41,920 nt of DNA, from NCBI GenBank assembly GCA_902764825.1, contig CACWXL010000027.1, positions 1-41,920 on the forward strand, written 5' to 3'. The translations under genes were made by a program, and so were the position numbers. Below are positions 1 through 8,752 of the stretch, one piece after another; within the stretch, counting starts at the first letter, position 1; each line of letters starts with the position of its first letter. Source of the stretch: Oscillospiraceae bacterium (GTDB lineage Bacteria > Bacillota > Clostridia > Saccharofermentanales > Saccharofermentanaceae). The notes below the pieces were generated by a model that ran no database searches, was not told where the DNA came from, and saw nothing but the letters and a program-made list of their open reading frames with translations.

Positions 1-2
1 TT

Positions 3-95
3 TGGCGGAGAAGGAGAGATTCGAACTCTCGAAACCCTTTTGGGGTTTACACGATTTCCAGTCGTGCGCCCTCGACCAGGCTAGGCGACTTCTCC
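3..95 (-). tRNA. tRNA-Ser (anticodon GGA)
   Basis: Read on the minus strand, a 7-bp acceptor stem (GGAGAAG with CTTCTCC), a long class II variable arm and a T-arm with loop TTCGAAT are visible, followed by G73 and an encoded CCA. The anticodon loop CTGGAAA gives anticodon GGA, which reads serine UCC/UCU. The long variable arm agrees with a serine tRNA. Confidence 0.95.
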
Positions 96-117
96 GTATT
101 CATAAAATTGCTCAATG

Positions 118-146
118 ATTGTATAATCTTTGTGTTCAGTTGTCAA
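118..146 (-). promoter_or_regulatory. Promoter of tRNA-Ser
   Basis: On the minus strand a perfect -35 TTGACA (141-146) is followed after 17 bp by TACAAT (118-123), a good sigma-70/SigA-type promoter just upstream of the tRNA 5' end. Confidence 0.75.
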
Positions 147-177
147 CATTAGAAATAGCGGATGACGTTAAGATTTA

Positions 178-206
178 TTGTCAACGCCCTGTTACTGTGT
201 TATACT
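178..206 (+). promoter_or_regulatory. Promoter of tRNA-Thr
   Basis: TTGTCA (178-183), a 17-bp spacer and TATACT (201-206) lie about 17 bp upstream of the mature tRNA-Thr. This is a SigA-type match. Confidence 0.7.
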
Positions 207-222
207 TCATAGGCTTTGACTT

Positions 223-298
223 GCCCCCATAGCTCAGCAGGTAGAGCGCATCCATGGTAAGGATGAGGTCTCCGGTTCAAGTCCGGATAGGGGCTCCA
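223..298 (+). tRNA. tRNA-Thr (anticodon GGT)
   Basis: The cloverleaf is complete: acceptor strand GCCCCCA, anticodon stem CATCC/GGATG enclosing loop ATGGTAA (anticodon GGT, reads threonine ACC/ACU), T-arm TCCGG/CCGGA with loop TTCAAGT, discriminator T and encoded CCA. One C-A mismatch is present at acceptor pair 6-67. Confidence 0.95.
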
Positions 299-302
299 TA
301 GT

Positions 303-336
303 AAAAAGGCTGTCTCTCTGTGAGGCAGCCTTTATT
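303..336. terminator. Bidirectional terminator between tRNA-Thr and azlC
   Basis: A 12-bp stem (305-316 with 322-333, one G-T pair) with a 5-nt loop is flanked by T-rich DNA on the plus side and by five As on the other side, which read as Ts on the minus strand. It can end both the tRNA-Thr transcript and the convergent transporter transcript. Confidence 0.85.
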
Positions 337-340
337 CTTT

Positions 341-1504
341 TCAGATGTACATCATGACCACTCCGGCCACAAGAGATGCGAGGCACGCGCCCACGGCAAC
401 CACTATGAGTGACCTCTCGAAGAATCCGAGGATCAGTGCGACGACAAATCCGATCGCCGCAGAAATGACTGAACCCGTGGCATAAAGGATCGCAGGGAAT
501 GTCATGGCCGACAGCACCGTAAATGGAATATAGTCGAAGAAAGCCTTTATGGAAGGCTTTTCGAGCTTTTTGCGGAATAAGGTGAACGGGATCATGCGGA
601 CAAGATATGTCGTTACTGCCATAACGATAAGGAGCGGCACGAATATCCTTCCGTCTAAAGACCCGTTGGCACCGCTGAAGGCAACCTCAGTAGTCTCAGG
701 CATTTCATACGAGGGCGCGAAAACAGCAAGAAGCGCAACGAGCACTGCTCCCAATACTATTGCGGTTATAGTTCCGGCCTTGCCTTCAAGCTTCCTTCGC
801 GCGATAACACCTGCCAGAGCCGCTATGACAGCCGCAATGATTATCGCAAAGCCCTGTGAGACATGCTCTGAAAGGAACGGAACGTAAAAGAATATGCATG
901 ATACGATGCATGCCAGGACAGAGCTTACAAGGATCACCTTATCATGCTTGGCCTTTGGCATAACGATCGACACGAACATGCCGTAGATGCCGATAGCAAG
1001 GGCATTTGTAAGGAACGGTGGGAATACCTGGCCTAATATTGCGCCTATGACGGTGCCCGCTACCCATCCGATGATAGGAAGTATCGTAAGTCCGAAGAAA
1101 TACCTTGCACCGAATTCCTTTTTCTTGCTGACGGCAACGCCAAAGATCTCATCCGTTATCGCAAATGCCAGTATCGCTCTAAGGAGCGGCGTCATGGACT
1201 TATCTGCTTTCTGGGACAGCGCTATGCCCATCAGGGAATATCTGAGATTGATGACGATCTGGGATATTATCATGGCGAGGATCCCGCCTGCCGTGGTCAT
1301 TATCCCCAAGCCTGCGACCTGGCCTGCCGATGTGACATTAAGAAGAGATATAAGGCCCGCCTGTATCCAGGATAAGCCCTTGGATACGGCAAGGATGCCG
1401 AACGTAAACGATACCGACAGGTAGCCTAAACCAATGGGGAGACCGTCTCTGACGCCCTCCCCTAATGTGTATCCTGTAAATTCCGTCTCTTCTGCTTTAG
1501 GCAT
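341..1504 (-). CDS. azlC: AzlC-AzlD fusion, branched-chain amino acid exporter
   Basis: This 387-residue integral membrane protein joins two normally separate subunits. Residues about 15-240 match AzlC: an N-terminal DGLPIGLGY segment and the region around the NLRYSLMG segment and the ITDEIFGVA motif. Residues about 275-387 match AzlD, with the RMIPFTLFRKK and FDYIPFTVLSAMTFPA segments. AzlC/AzlD (BrnF/BrnE) pairs export branched-chain amino acids and azaleucine; the precise substrate here is inferred from family. A poorly conserved hydrophobic linker (about 215-275) joins the halves. The start overlaps the 3' end of the upstream lipoprotein gene by 8 bp, so the two are likely co-translated. 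Confidence 0.88.
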   Translation of the reverse strand: MPKAEETEFTGYTLGEGVRDGLPIGLGYLSVSFTFGILAVSKGLSWIQAGLISLLNVTSAGQVAGLGIMTTAGGILAMIISQIVINLRYSLMGIALSQKADKSMTPLLRAILAFAITDEIFGVAVSKKKEFGARYFFGLTILPIIGWVAGTVIGAILGQVFPPFLTNALAIGIYGMFVSIVMPKAKHDKVILVSSVLACIVSCIFFYVPFLSEHVSQGFAIIIAAVIAALAGVIARRKLEGKAGTITAIVLGAVLVALLAVFAPSYEMPETTEVAFSGANGSLDGRIFVPLLIVMAVTTYLVRMIPFTLFRKKLEKPSIKAFFDYIPFTVLSAMTFPAILYATGSVISAAIGFVVALILGFFERSLIVVAVGACLASLVAGVVMMYI

Positions 1505-2072
1505 AGAGTGCTCTTATCTCCTCGAAAGATAGATAGATATCTATATTTGCTTGTGTTTCTTCAATTGCGGGATCGTTAAGATCCTTAAGTTTTGTTACTG
1601 TCTGGTCGGTAATATCCACCTTATAGAGTGCACCGCCAATGATATAGTACTTGTCGACAGGCTCGAAATTGCCGTCATTATAAACCGTTGTACGCGTAAT
1701 AAAGATGGAATCACCCATATTGAAGTACTCGTCGTACTGCATGCCGTTGTCCAGAGTCTTCTCCATCTGGAGTGATTCGTATTTGCTGTCCGGAGATAAT
1801 GTATAAGTGCAGAACGCCTTTACGCCGCCTAAAGTAGCGCCGTCTGCAGTCTTCTGCGTTACCTCGGCTGCGTGCTCTCTCATGTACTCGTTAAGTCCGA
1901 AAGTATATTCACGCATCTTCGCATCGATCGCAGCATAAGACATCGGATCAACGATCTCTACAGTTGCCTTGTTGGAAGGATCGCTCGAAGATATCTTCTT
2001 GGAACAGCCTGTGCCGGTCAGGACTAATGCAGCTGCAAGTACTACTGCTGTCAAAGATTTCCTAAATCCCAT
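1497..2072 (-). CDS. Putative lipoprotein
   Basis: I do not recognise the family. The N-terminus has a basic start, a hydrophobic stretch and the lipobox LTGTGC with the lipid-attachment Cys at residue 23, so the mature ~170-residue protein should be anchored to the outer face of the membrane. I prefer the ATG at 2072, which has AGGA nine bases upstream; an in-frame ATG at 2093 adds MRKGNKI but its AGGA is 11 bases away. The mature part is acidic and rich in polar beta-type sequence, without Cys. It overlaps the AzlC-AzlD gene by 8 bp, so it may be an accessory of that transporter, but nothing in the sequence shows this. Confidence 0.8.
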   Translation of the reverse strand: MGFRKSLTAVVLAAALVLTGTGCSKKISSSDPSNKATVEIVDPMSYAAIDAKMREYTFGLNEYMREHAAEVTQKTADGATLGGVKAFCTYTLSPDSKYESLQMEKTLDNGMQYDEYFNMGDSIFITRTTVYNDGNFEPVDKYYIIGGALYKVDITDQTVTKLKDLNDPAIEETQANIDIYLSFEEIRALYA

Positions 2073-2144
2073 AATCTTATTTCCTTTTCTCATAAAATCA
2101 GATTTCCTGTGCTTGCCGATAGATTATAGCACACGGGAACGAAA

Positions 2145-2170
2145 GAGGTTGCCTCAAATGAGACAACCTC
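2145..2170 (-). terminator. Terminator after the zinc-ribbon gene
   Basis: An 11-bp stem (2145-2155 with 2160-2170) with loop AAAT lies between the zinc-ribbon gene and the lipoprotein gene. On the minus strand it is followed by a modest T-rich tail (TTTCGTT). Confidence 0.6.
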
Positions 2171-2194
2171 CTGAAAGTTCAATTGACGTTATGC

Positions 2195-3223
2195 TTATTT
2201 AACTTCGCAGTAAGCAACAGCGTAAGGCTTCTTAAGAGAGTCATCAGAAGCTACGATTACTACGTAGTAACCCTTCTTGATGCTCTTGGAATTATCGATG
2301 TTGTAATAGATATTGCCGTTGTAATACTCAACAGGAACTACATCATTAGAATAAACGGGCTTTGACAGCTCATCCTTGTCGAATTCCTTATCCTTGCTGT
2401 AGTAGTAAGCATAGTAGATCTCTTCATCAGCATCTTTGTTAACCTGGATGGAGAATGCGAGTGTCTCGGTATCTGTGCTGTAGACACCGGGCTTATCCAT
2501 AGTATCATCGTAATCCCACCACTTGGCTTCCTCGATGTAATCATTGAAGTCTTCGTCGTAGATCGTGTACTTCTTTCCTTCCTTGACAGCATCCTTCTTC
2601 TCAATGCGCTGAAGGATATTGCCGCCCAAGCCGCCGTTGATGACCAATATGACGCCAACAATGATAAGTGCCAGAGCAACAACACCGATTGCGGCAAAGA
2701 GAATAATAAGACCGACCTTGCTGTTTTTCTTAGGTGCAGCTGCAAGATCAGCAACAACGGGTGCTGCGGGAACCGGAACGGAAGGTGCTTCGAAGGGGAT
2801 CGGCTCAGCTGCAGCAGGTGCTTCGGGAGCTGCCGGAGCCGGTGCAGGTGCGGGAGCTGCAGCGGGTGTTGCCTCAACAGGAGCTGCTACGGGTACTGCC
2901 TCAACAACAGGTGCGGGTGCAGGTTCAGCTGCAGGTACGGGCTCTGCAACGGGTGCAGGTTCAACTACGGGCGCAGGTTCTGCAACAGGCTCAGCTACAG
3001 GAGCAGGTGCCACGGGTGCAGGTTCTGCAACAGGTGCAGGAGCTGCTTCAACAACAGGCTCAGCTACGGGTGCAGGTGCTGCTTCTACAACAGGCTCAGC
3101 AACAGGAGCTTCAGGTGCTTCGGGTGCTGCAACAGGAGTAGGATCCAACTTTGCTCCGCATTTAGCGCAGAAAGCTGCCGTATCTCTTACCTGGCTGCCG
3201 CAGTTGGTACAAAACTTAGCCAT
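2195..3223 (-). CDS. Zinc-ribbon protein with Pro/Ala/Val/Glu repeats and one membrane helix
   Basis: Three parts are visible. Residues 1-27 are a short zinc ribbon with two CxxC knuckles (C5/C8 and C19/C22), of the kind placed at the N-terminus of many Firmicute membrane proteins. Residues about 28-160 are a low-complexity region built from units like [10 protein letters not shown]. Residues 171-195 are a single strongly hydrophobic helix, preceded by KKNSK, which predicts a cytoplasmic N-terminus. The last ~145 residues are an acidic, tyrosine-rich domain that should lie outside the cell; I do not recognise it. The start is supported by GGGAGG upstream. The function is unknown. Long open frames on the other strand here are shadows of the GC-rich repeats. 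Confidence 0.85.
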   Translation of the reverse strand: MAKFCTNCGSQVRDTAAFCAKCGAKLDPTPVAAPEAPEAPVAEPVVEAAPAPVAEPVVEAAPAPVAEPAPVAPAPVAEPVAEPAPVVEPAPVAEPVPAAEPAPAPVVEAVPVAAPVEATPAAAPAPAPAPAAPEAPAAAEPIPFEAPSVPVPAAPVVADLAAAPKKNSKVGLIILFAAIGVVALALIIVGVILVINGGLGGNILQRIEKKDAVKEGKKYTIYDEDFNDYIEEAKWWDYDDTMDKPGVYSTDTETLAFSIQVNKDADEEIYYAYYYSKDKEFDKDELSKPVYSNDVVPVEYYNGNIYYNIDNSKSIKKGYYVVIVASDDSLKKPYAVAYCEVK

Positions 3224-3292
3224 ATTATTATCCTCCCAATATTTTTACTTCATAAGTTAGATAATACTACATCGCAAAGATGCTTGCTACAT

Positions 3293-3321
3293 AAAAAAGG
3301 TGCAGCTTAGGACTGCACCTT
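3293..3321 (-). terminator. Terminator of the shikimate operon
   Basis: The stem 3297-3305 / 3313-3321 (AAGGTGCAG with CTGCACCTT) is followed on the minus strand by a run of Ts. It lies just downstream of aroQ and closes the operon. Confidence 0.88.
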
Positions 3322-3342
3322 CAACAGAAATCAAAAACTTGT

Positions 3343-3774
3343 TTATTCTTCACCATTAAGAAAATCTATCGCTTCGATATAACCGTCAAAGCCTTTGCCG
3401 GTAATGGTTTTCGAGCAATAGTAAGAGACGTAGGATATCTGGCGGAATGATTCGCGCTCGTTCACCTTGGAGATGTGGACTTCAACTGCAGGGATCTGAA
3501 CTGCCTTCAGGGCATCCAGAAGCGCTACCGATGTGTGGGTATAAGCACCCGGATTGATCACTATGCCGTCAACTTTGTCGAAATAAGCCTGCTGGATGTA
3601 ATCGACCAGATTGCCCTCGTGATTGCTCTGGAGGCACTTTACTTCAATGCCTTTGGCAGCGCAGTGGTCTTCGATCATGGAGACCAGGTCATCGTAGGTC
3701 GAAGCGCCGTAGATATCGGGCTCTCTGATGCCGAGCATGTTGAGGTTGGGTCCGTTAAGTACAAGTATCTTCAT
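3343..3774 (-). CDS. aroQ: 3-dehydroquinate dehydratase, type II
   Basis: Catalyses dehydration of 3-dehydroquinate to 3-dehydroshikimate, step 3 of the shikimate pathway, in the cytoplasm; the family forms dodecamers. The 143 residues are the normal type II length. Visible signatures are the N-terminal LNGPNLNMLG, the Tyr of the IYG motif on the mobile loop, NPGAYTHTS (Asn and His of the active site), VEVHIS, and ESFRQIS, which keeps the usual Arg-x-x-Ser spacing. It is the last gene of the shikimate operon, starting one base after the stop of the upstream trifunctional gene, and is followed by a strong terminator. Confidence 0.96.
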   Translation of the reverse strand: MKILVLNGPNLNMLGIREPDIYGASTYDDLVSMIEDHCAAKGIEVKCLQSNHEGNLVDYIQQAYFDKVDGIVINPGAYTHTSVALLDALKAVQIPAVEVHISKVNERESFRQISYVSYYCSKTITGKGFDGYIEAIDFLNGEE

Positions 3775-3775
3775 A

Positions 3776-5341
3776 TTATTTCAGTTTCCCCAGAATGTCT
3801 GCGATAGCTCTGTCGTAGAAATCGTTCTTCTCTTCGAATCTGTCGTAGGAGACCTTGTAATCGCACCATGTCTCATACTTGTCCTTGCGCTGCTCATAGA
3901 GTTTCTCAACGCCGTGGAGCTGTGATATAGGTCTGTTCTTGTCCGTAAGAGCCGTAAGCGGGCGCTCAAGATAGAATACGTTGGAGTTGCAGCGCACATA
4001 GAACTTATTGACGTCTCTTGTTACGACACCGCCGCCGCATGATACGACGAGTCCGCTCTTGGGCAGGAACTCTGCCGCGATCTCGCATTCCATCTCACGG
4101 AATTCATCCTCGCCTGATTCGGAGATGACCTCTGCAGGCGTCCTTCCGAATTTCTCTGCAAATGCTATGTCGAGGTCGACCAGGGTGCGGCCTGTTACAG
4201 CAGCGATATTGCGCGCAAGAAGTGATTTGCCTGAACCGGGCATGCCTATGATGGTGATATTGCGCATGCGGTTCTCAAGGACCTTAATGACCTTCTCGAT
4301 AAGTTCTGCCGCTTCAGCAGGAACATAAGCTGCGCCGTTCTCACTGTCGGGATTGCCCAAAGCTTCAGCGCCTACGATATCGCCTGCGAAGATCCTCGAT
4401 GACTTATATGCCTGTGCCACGAGCATTGCAAGACCGCCGCATGTCTTAAGGCCAAGCGCTTCTGCTTCCTGCAGGAACTTTGTCCTTGAAGGATTGTAGA
4501 CGACGTCTGCGCATGCTTCGAGCGCAGGGAATCTTGTAAGATCAAGAAGTGAATTATCTACCTTAGGATACATTCCGACAGGAGTGCAGTTGACGATTAC
4601 CTGAGCGTCAGAAGCCCTGTCGTAAACGTTGGAGTAGTTGATATCCGTCTCAAGGTCGCATGCATATGTCTCTGCAGCGCCAAGTGTCTTAAGAGCATAG
4701 AAGACTGCCGATGCAGCGCCGCCCGTGCCGAGCACCAGAACCTTCTTATCCTTAACGGAGATGCCCTTTCTCGTGAGCATGTAGATGAATCCGAAGTAGT
4801 CGGTGTTCCAGCCCTTTACCTTGCCGTCTTCGAAAAGGACAGTGTTGACGCTGCCCGTTGTTTTCGATGCATCGTCAAGCTCATCGCACATAGCGCATGC
4901 ATTCTTCTTGTAAGGGATAGTTACGTTAAAACCCTTGAAGACGCCGCTCTTAAAGAGTGTCTCCAGTTCCTCGGGCTCTCGTTCGATTACCGAATATGAA
5001 TAAGAGGAGTCGAAAAGGCTGTGGATCTCAGGTGAATATGTATGTGCGAGAGTTCTTCCCAGAACGCCGAATGCAGGCTTGTTCTGATGGTCTTTCGAGA
5101 TGTCCATGAGAGTCTTGAAAAGCTCTCTTACATAAGGCCTGCTCTCGAAGCCTGCGATCTCTTCAAGCGCTTTGAACTTCTCTTCTTCCCTTGAAGGAAC
5201 GTAGACATCCATGCCGTGTTCCCTCTTGTAATTTCCGATCTGACGGCATGCTGCCATTCTCTCTTCAAGAAGGTCCAGGATGCTGTTATCGATCTCATCC
5301 AGTTTTCCTCTGAGTTCGTTTAAGTCAGGCCTCTCACTCAT
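3776..5341 (-). CDS. aroE/aroK: Trifunctional chorismate mutase / shikimate dehydrogenase / shikimate kinase
   Basis: A 521-residue protein with three complete enzyme domains. Residues 1-86 are an AroQ-fold chorismate mutase: R11, R28, K39, R51 and E52 fall at the positions of the E. coli catalytic residues, and Q86 is near the expected Gln. Residues about 88-360 are shikimate dehydrogenase: SPEIH substrate loop, NVTIPYKK with the catalytic Lys, GWNTD, the Rossmann GTGGAAS, NCTPVGM and the C-terminal AMLVAQA. Residues about 360-521 are shikimate kinase: Walker A GMPGSGKS, DLD, the Arg in DEFREME and SCGGGVV. The domains perform pathway steps 4 and 5 plus the first step after chorismate. The start at 5341 has GGAGG eight bases upstream; an upstream in-frame extension would overlap aroC and is rejected. 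It lies 14 bp after aroC. Confidence 0.93.
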   Translation of the reverse strand: MSERPDLNELRGKLDEIDNSILDLLEERMAACRQIGNYKREHGMDVYVPSREEEKFKALEEIAGFESRPYVRELFKTLMDISKDHQNKPAFGVLGRTLAHTYSPEIHSLFDSSYSYSVIEREPEELETLFKSGVFKGFNVTIPYKKNACAMCDELDDASKTTGSVNTVLFEDGKVKGWNTDYFGFIYMLTRKGISVKDKKVLVLGTGGAASAVFYALKTLGAAETYACDLETDINYSNVYDRASDAQVIVNCTPVGMYPKVDNSLLDLTRFPALEACADVVYNPSRTKFLQEAEALGLKTCGGLAMLVAQAYKSSRIFAGDIVGAEALGNPDSENGAAYVPAEAAELIEKVIKVLENRMRNITIIGMPGSGKSLLARNIAAVTGRTLVDLDIAFAEKFGRTPAEVISESGEDEFREMECEIAAEFLPKSGLVVSCGGGVVTRDVNKFYVRCNSNVFYLERPLTALTDKNRPISQLHGVEKLYEQRKDKYETWCDYKVSYDRFEEKNDFYDRAIADILGKLK

Positions 5342-5355
5342 GTTATTATCCTCCA

Positions 5356-6447
5356 TTACATTGATACCAAAAGAAGGTCGTAAAGTGCGATCGCTGCAGC
5401 GGCTTCGACGACCGGAACCGCACGAGGTGCGACACACGGATCGTGTCTGCCTTCAATATTTATCGTTGTATTCTTATGCGCTGCCATATCGACTGTCTCC
5501 TGCGTTTTGGAGATAGACGGAGTGGGCTTTAATGCAACATCGAATACGATAGGTGCCGCATCACCAAGGCTTATGCCGCCCTGAATGCCGCCGCTGTGAT
5601 TTGTCTTTAAAGTAAGATTGCCTTCATCGTCAAAGGCGAAAGCATCGTTATTCTCTGATCCCTTAAGGTCAGATCCTTCAAAACCGTTGCCGAACTCAAC
5701 GCCCTTAACCGCGGGGATCGCATAAAGGATCTGTGCAAGTTTGGCTTCGATGCCGTCGAAGATAGGACCTCCGATACCTTCCGGATAACCGTAGATTACG
5801 CACTCGATAACGCCTCCTACGGAGTCGCCTTCCATACGAGCTTCTTCGATCTTCGCCTTCATGAGGTCGCCTTTGGAATCGTCAACGACAGGGAAATTCT
5901 TATTCTCCACTACCGCAAGTCTGTTCCTGAAGCCTTCATCGTTAACGCCGTGATCGAAATAAGAATCGTCGCTTACGCCTGCAACTTTCTTGAGATGTGC
6001 GCTTATCTGGACACCTCTCTTGTTAAGCTCCTGCAAAGCGATGGATCCTGCTATGCATAGAGGAGCAGTCATGCGCCCGGAGAAGATACCGCCGCCTGAC
6101 TTTGAAGCTTCGTCGCCGTAGAGCAGAGTCGCTGCATAATCGGCATGCGACGGTCTCGGGCAGTTCATTATCGATGAATAGTCCTTGGGTTTTGTATTCG
6201 TGTTTACTATATATCCGTGAAGCATTGCGCCGTTGCGCTCGAAGATAACCTCGTCGGCTTCTTTCCTCGGTGTCGACCATGCATTCTTTCCGGGAGCTCT
6301 TCTTGCCATGAAAGCAGCTGTCTTGGCTGTGTCCGGTATCACGTCTTCGGGAAGTCCGTTGATATAGACTCCGATCGTCTCGCTGTGAGACTCACCGTAG
6401 ATCATTATGTCGAGGGCATCACCCTGATATGTACTACTCATGCTCAT
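5356..6447 (-). CDS. aroC: Chorismate synthase
   Basis: Converts 5-enolpyruvylshikimate 3-phosphate to chorismate (step 7) using reduced FMN. At 363 residues it has the usual family length. Visible motifs are the N-terminal YGESHSE with the first catalytic His, RPSHADY with the second His, SGGGIFSGR, and the C-terminal GRHDPC segment. The ATG overlaps the stop of aroA by 4 bp (ATGA), which indicates translational coupling. GGAG about 11 bases upstream lies within the aroA coding end. Flavin reductase activity is not evident, so reduced flavin probably comes from another protein. Confidence 0.96.
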   Translation of the reverse strand: MSMSSTYQGDALDIMIYGESHSETIGVYINGLPEDVIPDTAKTAAFMARRAPGKNAWSTPRKEADEVIFERNGAMLHGYIVNTNTKPKDYSSIMNCPRPSHADYAATLLYGDEASKSGGGIFSGRMTAPLCIAGSIALQELNKRGVQISAHLKKVAGVSDDSYFDHGVNDEGFRNRLAVVENKNFPVVDDSKGDLMKAKIEEARMEGDSVGGVIECVIYGYPEGIGGPIFDGIEAKLAQILYAIPAVKGVEFGNGFEGSDLKGSENNDAFAFDDEGNLTLKTNHSGGIQGGISLGDAAPIVFDVALKPTPSISKTQETVDMAAHKNTTINIEGRHDPCVAPRAVPVVEAAAAIALYDLLLVSM

Positions 6448-7688
6448 TTTAAGATCATCTCCTCTTCCACGACTTTCCTGAACTCAGGAAAAGATTTATT
6501 GAGACAATCGATATCATCCAATTCGATATCCCTGCCGGTGGCTGCCGCACATAAAACTGCCGCCATAGCCATTCTGTGATCACCCGATGAAGTAAGCACG
6601 ATGTCACCGTTGATCTTATCTATATATTCTATCGTAATTATGTCTTCTTCGAGCGTAACTTTTCCGCCTATTGCAGATAACATTTCCGTGATCGCCTTCG
6701 CCCTGTCAGACTCCTTTATCCTCAGGCGCTTGATTCCCTTAAGAACAGTCTTTTCAGCCCTGAACGCGCCTACTACTGCCATATAAGGAACGATGTCCGG
6801 AATGTCGCTGCAGTCCATCTCAAGAAGCTTTCTTACCGTATTGGTGCGGCTGTCCTGCACGAAGAAAGCATCGCCTGCATTAAGGAAAGTCACGCCTGCA
6901 AGCTTTAAGAAATGAAGTATCTCTTTATCGCCCTGTGCAGACTCCGTATTAAGTCCCGTTATCTTTGCCGAACCGCCGTGGATAAGGCTTCCGAGACATA
7001 AGAGAAATGCACCGTTGCTCCAGTCGCCTTCAACTTCGAAGTTACCGTCAGCGGCTTTGTTTATTGACTTTGCGGGCACCTTATATGTGTCGCCTTCTCT
7101 TACTATGCCGATCCCGTACTTTGCGAGCGCATTTGTCGTAAGCTCGATGTAGTGGACTGACGCGATGCCTCCCGTGACAACGATCTCTGACTCTTCTTCA
7201 AAACTTGAGAGCGCCATCAGAAGACCTGAGATATACTGGGACGATACGCTGCCGTCAATGACATATTGACCGGGCTCTATATTTCCCGTAACTGTAATCT
7301 CATTAGCTTCTGCATCTTTGGTGATCTCTACGCCAAAGGGTGCAAGACAGTCAGCGAGCTCTTTTATGGGCCTTTCGATAAGTCTTCCCTTTGTCTTGAA
7401 GATAAGCTTCTTAACGTTTGAGGATTTCGCTGCGAGAGCAACGGGGATCATGAAACGGAGCGTCGAACCGCTCTCGTTGCAGTTAAGGATTACTTCTTCA
7501 GCGTCAGTATTTTCGAGCGCGCGGAGGCAGGATTTGGTAGCTCTTATATCGTCGTTGTCATTGCCGGAATCGTTAAGGAAATCACCTCTTGCACCGAGCA
7601 GGAAATTGATTATGAGCTCCCTGTGATAAACAGACTTTGACAGAGGAGCTTTGATATCAAGATTAAGATTTCTGCAAGCTATTCTCAT
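6444..7688 (-). CDS. aroA: 5-enolpyruvylshikimate-3-phosphate synthase
   Basis: Transfers enolpyruvyl from PEP to shikimate 3-phosphate (step 6). The 414 residues fit the two-domain EPSPS fold. The N-terminal PLSKSVYHRELI supplies the conserved Lys-Ser pair, ESGSTLRFMIP is the PEP-binding loop, and the C-terminal RIKESDRA and DHRMAMAA motifs are present. The PEP loop differs from the E. coli NAGTAMRP form (Ser-Gly-Ser-Thr-Leu-Arg), a feature common in Clostridia; I make no claim on inhibitor sensitivity. Four-base overlaps join it to aroB upstream and aroC downstream. Confidence 0.95.
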   Translation of the reverse strand: MRIACRNLNLDIKAPLSKSVYHRELIINFLLGARGDFLNDSGNDNDDIRATKSCLRALENTDAEEVILNCNESGSTLRFMIPVALAAKSSNVKKLIFKTKGRLIERPIKELADCLAPFGVEITKDAEANEITVTGNIEPGQYVIDGSVSSQYISGLLMALSSFEEESEIVVTGGIASVHYIELTTNALAKYGIGIVREGDTYKVPAKSINKAADGNFEVEGDWSNGAFLLCLGSLIHGGSAKITGLNTESAQGDKEILHFLKLAGVTFLNAGDAFFVQDSRTNTVRKLLEMDCSDIPDIVPYMAVVGAFRAEKTVLKGIKRLRIKESDRAKAITEMLSAIGGKVTLEEDIITIEYIDKINGDIVLTSSGDHRMAMAAVLCAAATGRDIELDDIDCLNKSFPEFRKVVEEEMILK

Positions 7689-8752
7689 ACCGATAAAAAC
7701 TTCAGGAACTCCTCTTTATTCATCTTCTTGATCTCGGCCTTACCGATCTTATTTACAAGTATAACCGATAAAGTGTCACCGCGTTTTTTCTTATCGTTCA
7801 TTGCACCTTCCACGATCGCTTCGGGCGTGATGTCATCTGTTACCGGGAGCTTGTAGAGCGTCAGAAGATCCTTCATTCTCTTTGCATCTTCTTCGGATAA
7901 CGTTCCTGCTCTAACACACGAATCAATGACGATTCCCATGCCCTTTGCAACACATATTCCGTGAGGCTTTGCAAATCCGCTGTCGCGCTCTATAACGTGC
8001 CCTACGGTGTGGCCGAAGTTCAGCGTCTGGCGTCTGCCGTTATCTGTCTCGTCCTCACTTACAACACTTGCTTTGTCAGCGACGTTCATGTAAACGATCT
8101 CTTCCAAAAGATCTTCGTCTGACCTTATGTCGCCATTTGCTTCCTCGAGCTTTTCGAGGAGCTTTAAATCCATAATAAAAGCATGCTTGGTAACCTCACC
8201 CATTCCTTCAGTGAATACTTCATCAGGAAGCGTCTTTAAGAATGATGTGTCTTCAAGAACGAGTGACGGCTGCCAGAAAGCGCCGACCTGGTTCTTGCCC
8301 ATAGGAATGTCGATACCGGTCTTGCCTCCGACCGATGCGTCAACCATCGCAAGGAGCGATGTCGGAAGCTGGATGACCTTGATGCCGCGAAGGAATGTTG
8401 AAGCCGCAAAGCCTGCCATATCAGTCGTTACGCCGCCGCCCAAGCCGACAACGAAGTCAGTTCTCGTAAAGCCTTTCTCGGCCATCTTATTCCACATGCC
8501 GGCGATCTCATTGATATTCTTATTCTGTTCGCCGGCCTCGAAAACATAATCCGTTACTTCAAAGCCTGCGCCTTCGAGCTGTGCCTTAACCGCATCCAGA
8601 TAGAGCGGTGCGACATTCGTCTCAGATACGACCAGTGCCTTTAATGCGCCGGGGCAGAGCTTTTTTGCCTCTCCGCCCAAAGCTTCAACGGCATTTTTGC
8701 CGATCAGGACATCGTAGCTTTTGGAAGCTGCATTTACTCGGACTGTTCTCAT
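7685..8752 (-). CDS. aroB: 3-dehydroquinate synthase
   Basis: Cyclises DAHP to 3-dehydroquinate (step 2), needing NAD and a divalent metal. The 355-residue length is standard. Signatures seen are FEAGEQNKN, GLGGGVTTDMAGF (NAD-binding), LPTSLLAMVDASVGGKTGID, and the metal-site region with GEVTKHAFI and LNFGHTVGH. It overlaps tyrA upstream and aroA downstream by 4 bp each, so all three are probably translated in series. Confidence 0.96.
   Translation of the reverse strand: MRTVRVNAASKSYDVLIGKNAVEALGGEAKKLCPGALKALVVSETNVAPLYLDAVKAQLEGAGFEVTDYVFEAGEQNKNINEIAGMWNKMAEKGFTRTDFVVGLGGGVTTDMAGFAASTFLRGIKVIQLPTSLLAMVDASVGGKTGIDIPMGKNQVGAFWQPSLVLEDTSFLKTLPDEVFTEGMGEVTKHAFIMDLKLLEKLEEANGDIRSDEDLLEEIVYMNVADKASVVSEDETDNGRRQTLNFGHTVGHVIERDSGFAKPHGICVAKGMGIVIDSCVRAGTLSEEDAKRMKDLLTLYKLPVTDDITPEAIVEGAMNDKKKRGDTLSVILVNKIGKAEIKKMNKEEFLKFLSV

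Noticed and set aside
2619..3260. Long plus-strand frame of Gly/Ala/Thr repeats opposite the zinc-ribbon gene
   Set aside because: It is the complement of the Pro/Ala/Val repeat of the minus-strand gene, which has a ribosome binding site, a zinc ribbon and a membrane helix.
5342..5437. N-terminal extension of the trifunctional enzyme
   Set aside because: It would overlap the aroC coding end, encodes low-quality sequence and is downstream of no ribosome binding site, while the ATG at 5341 has GGAGG.
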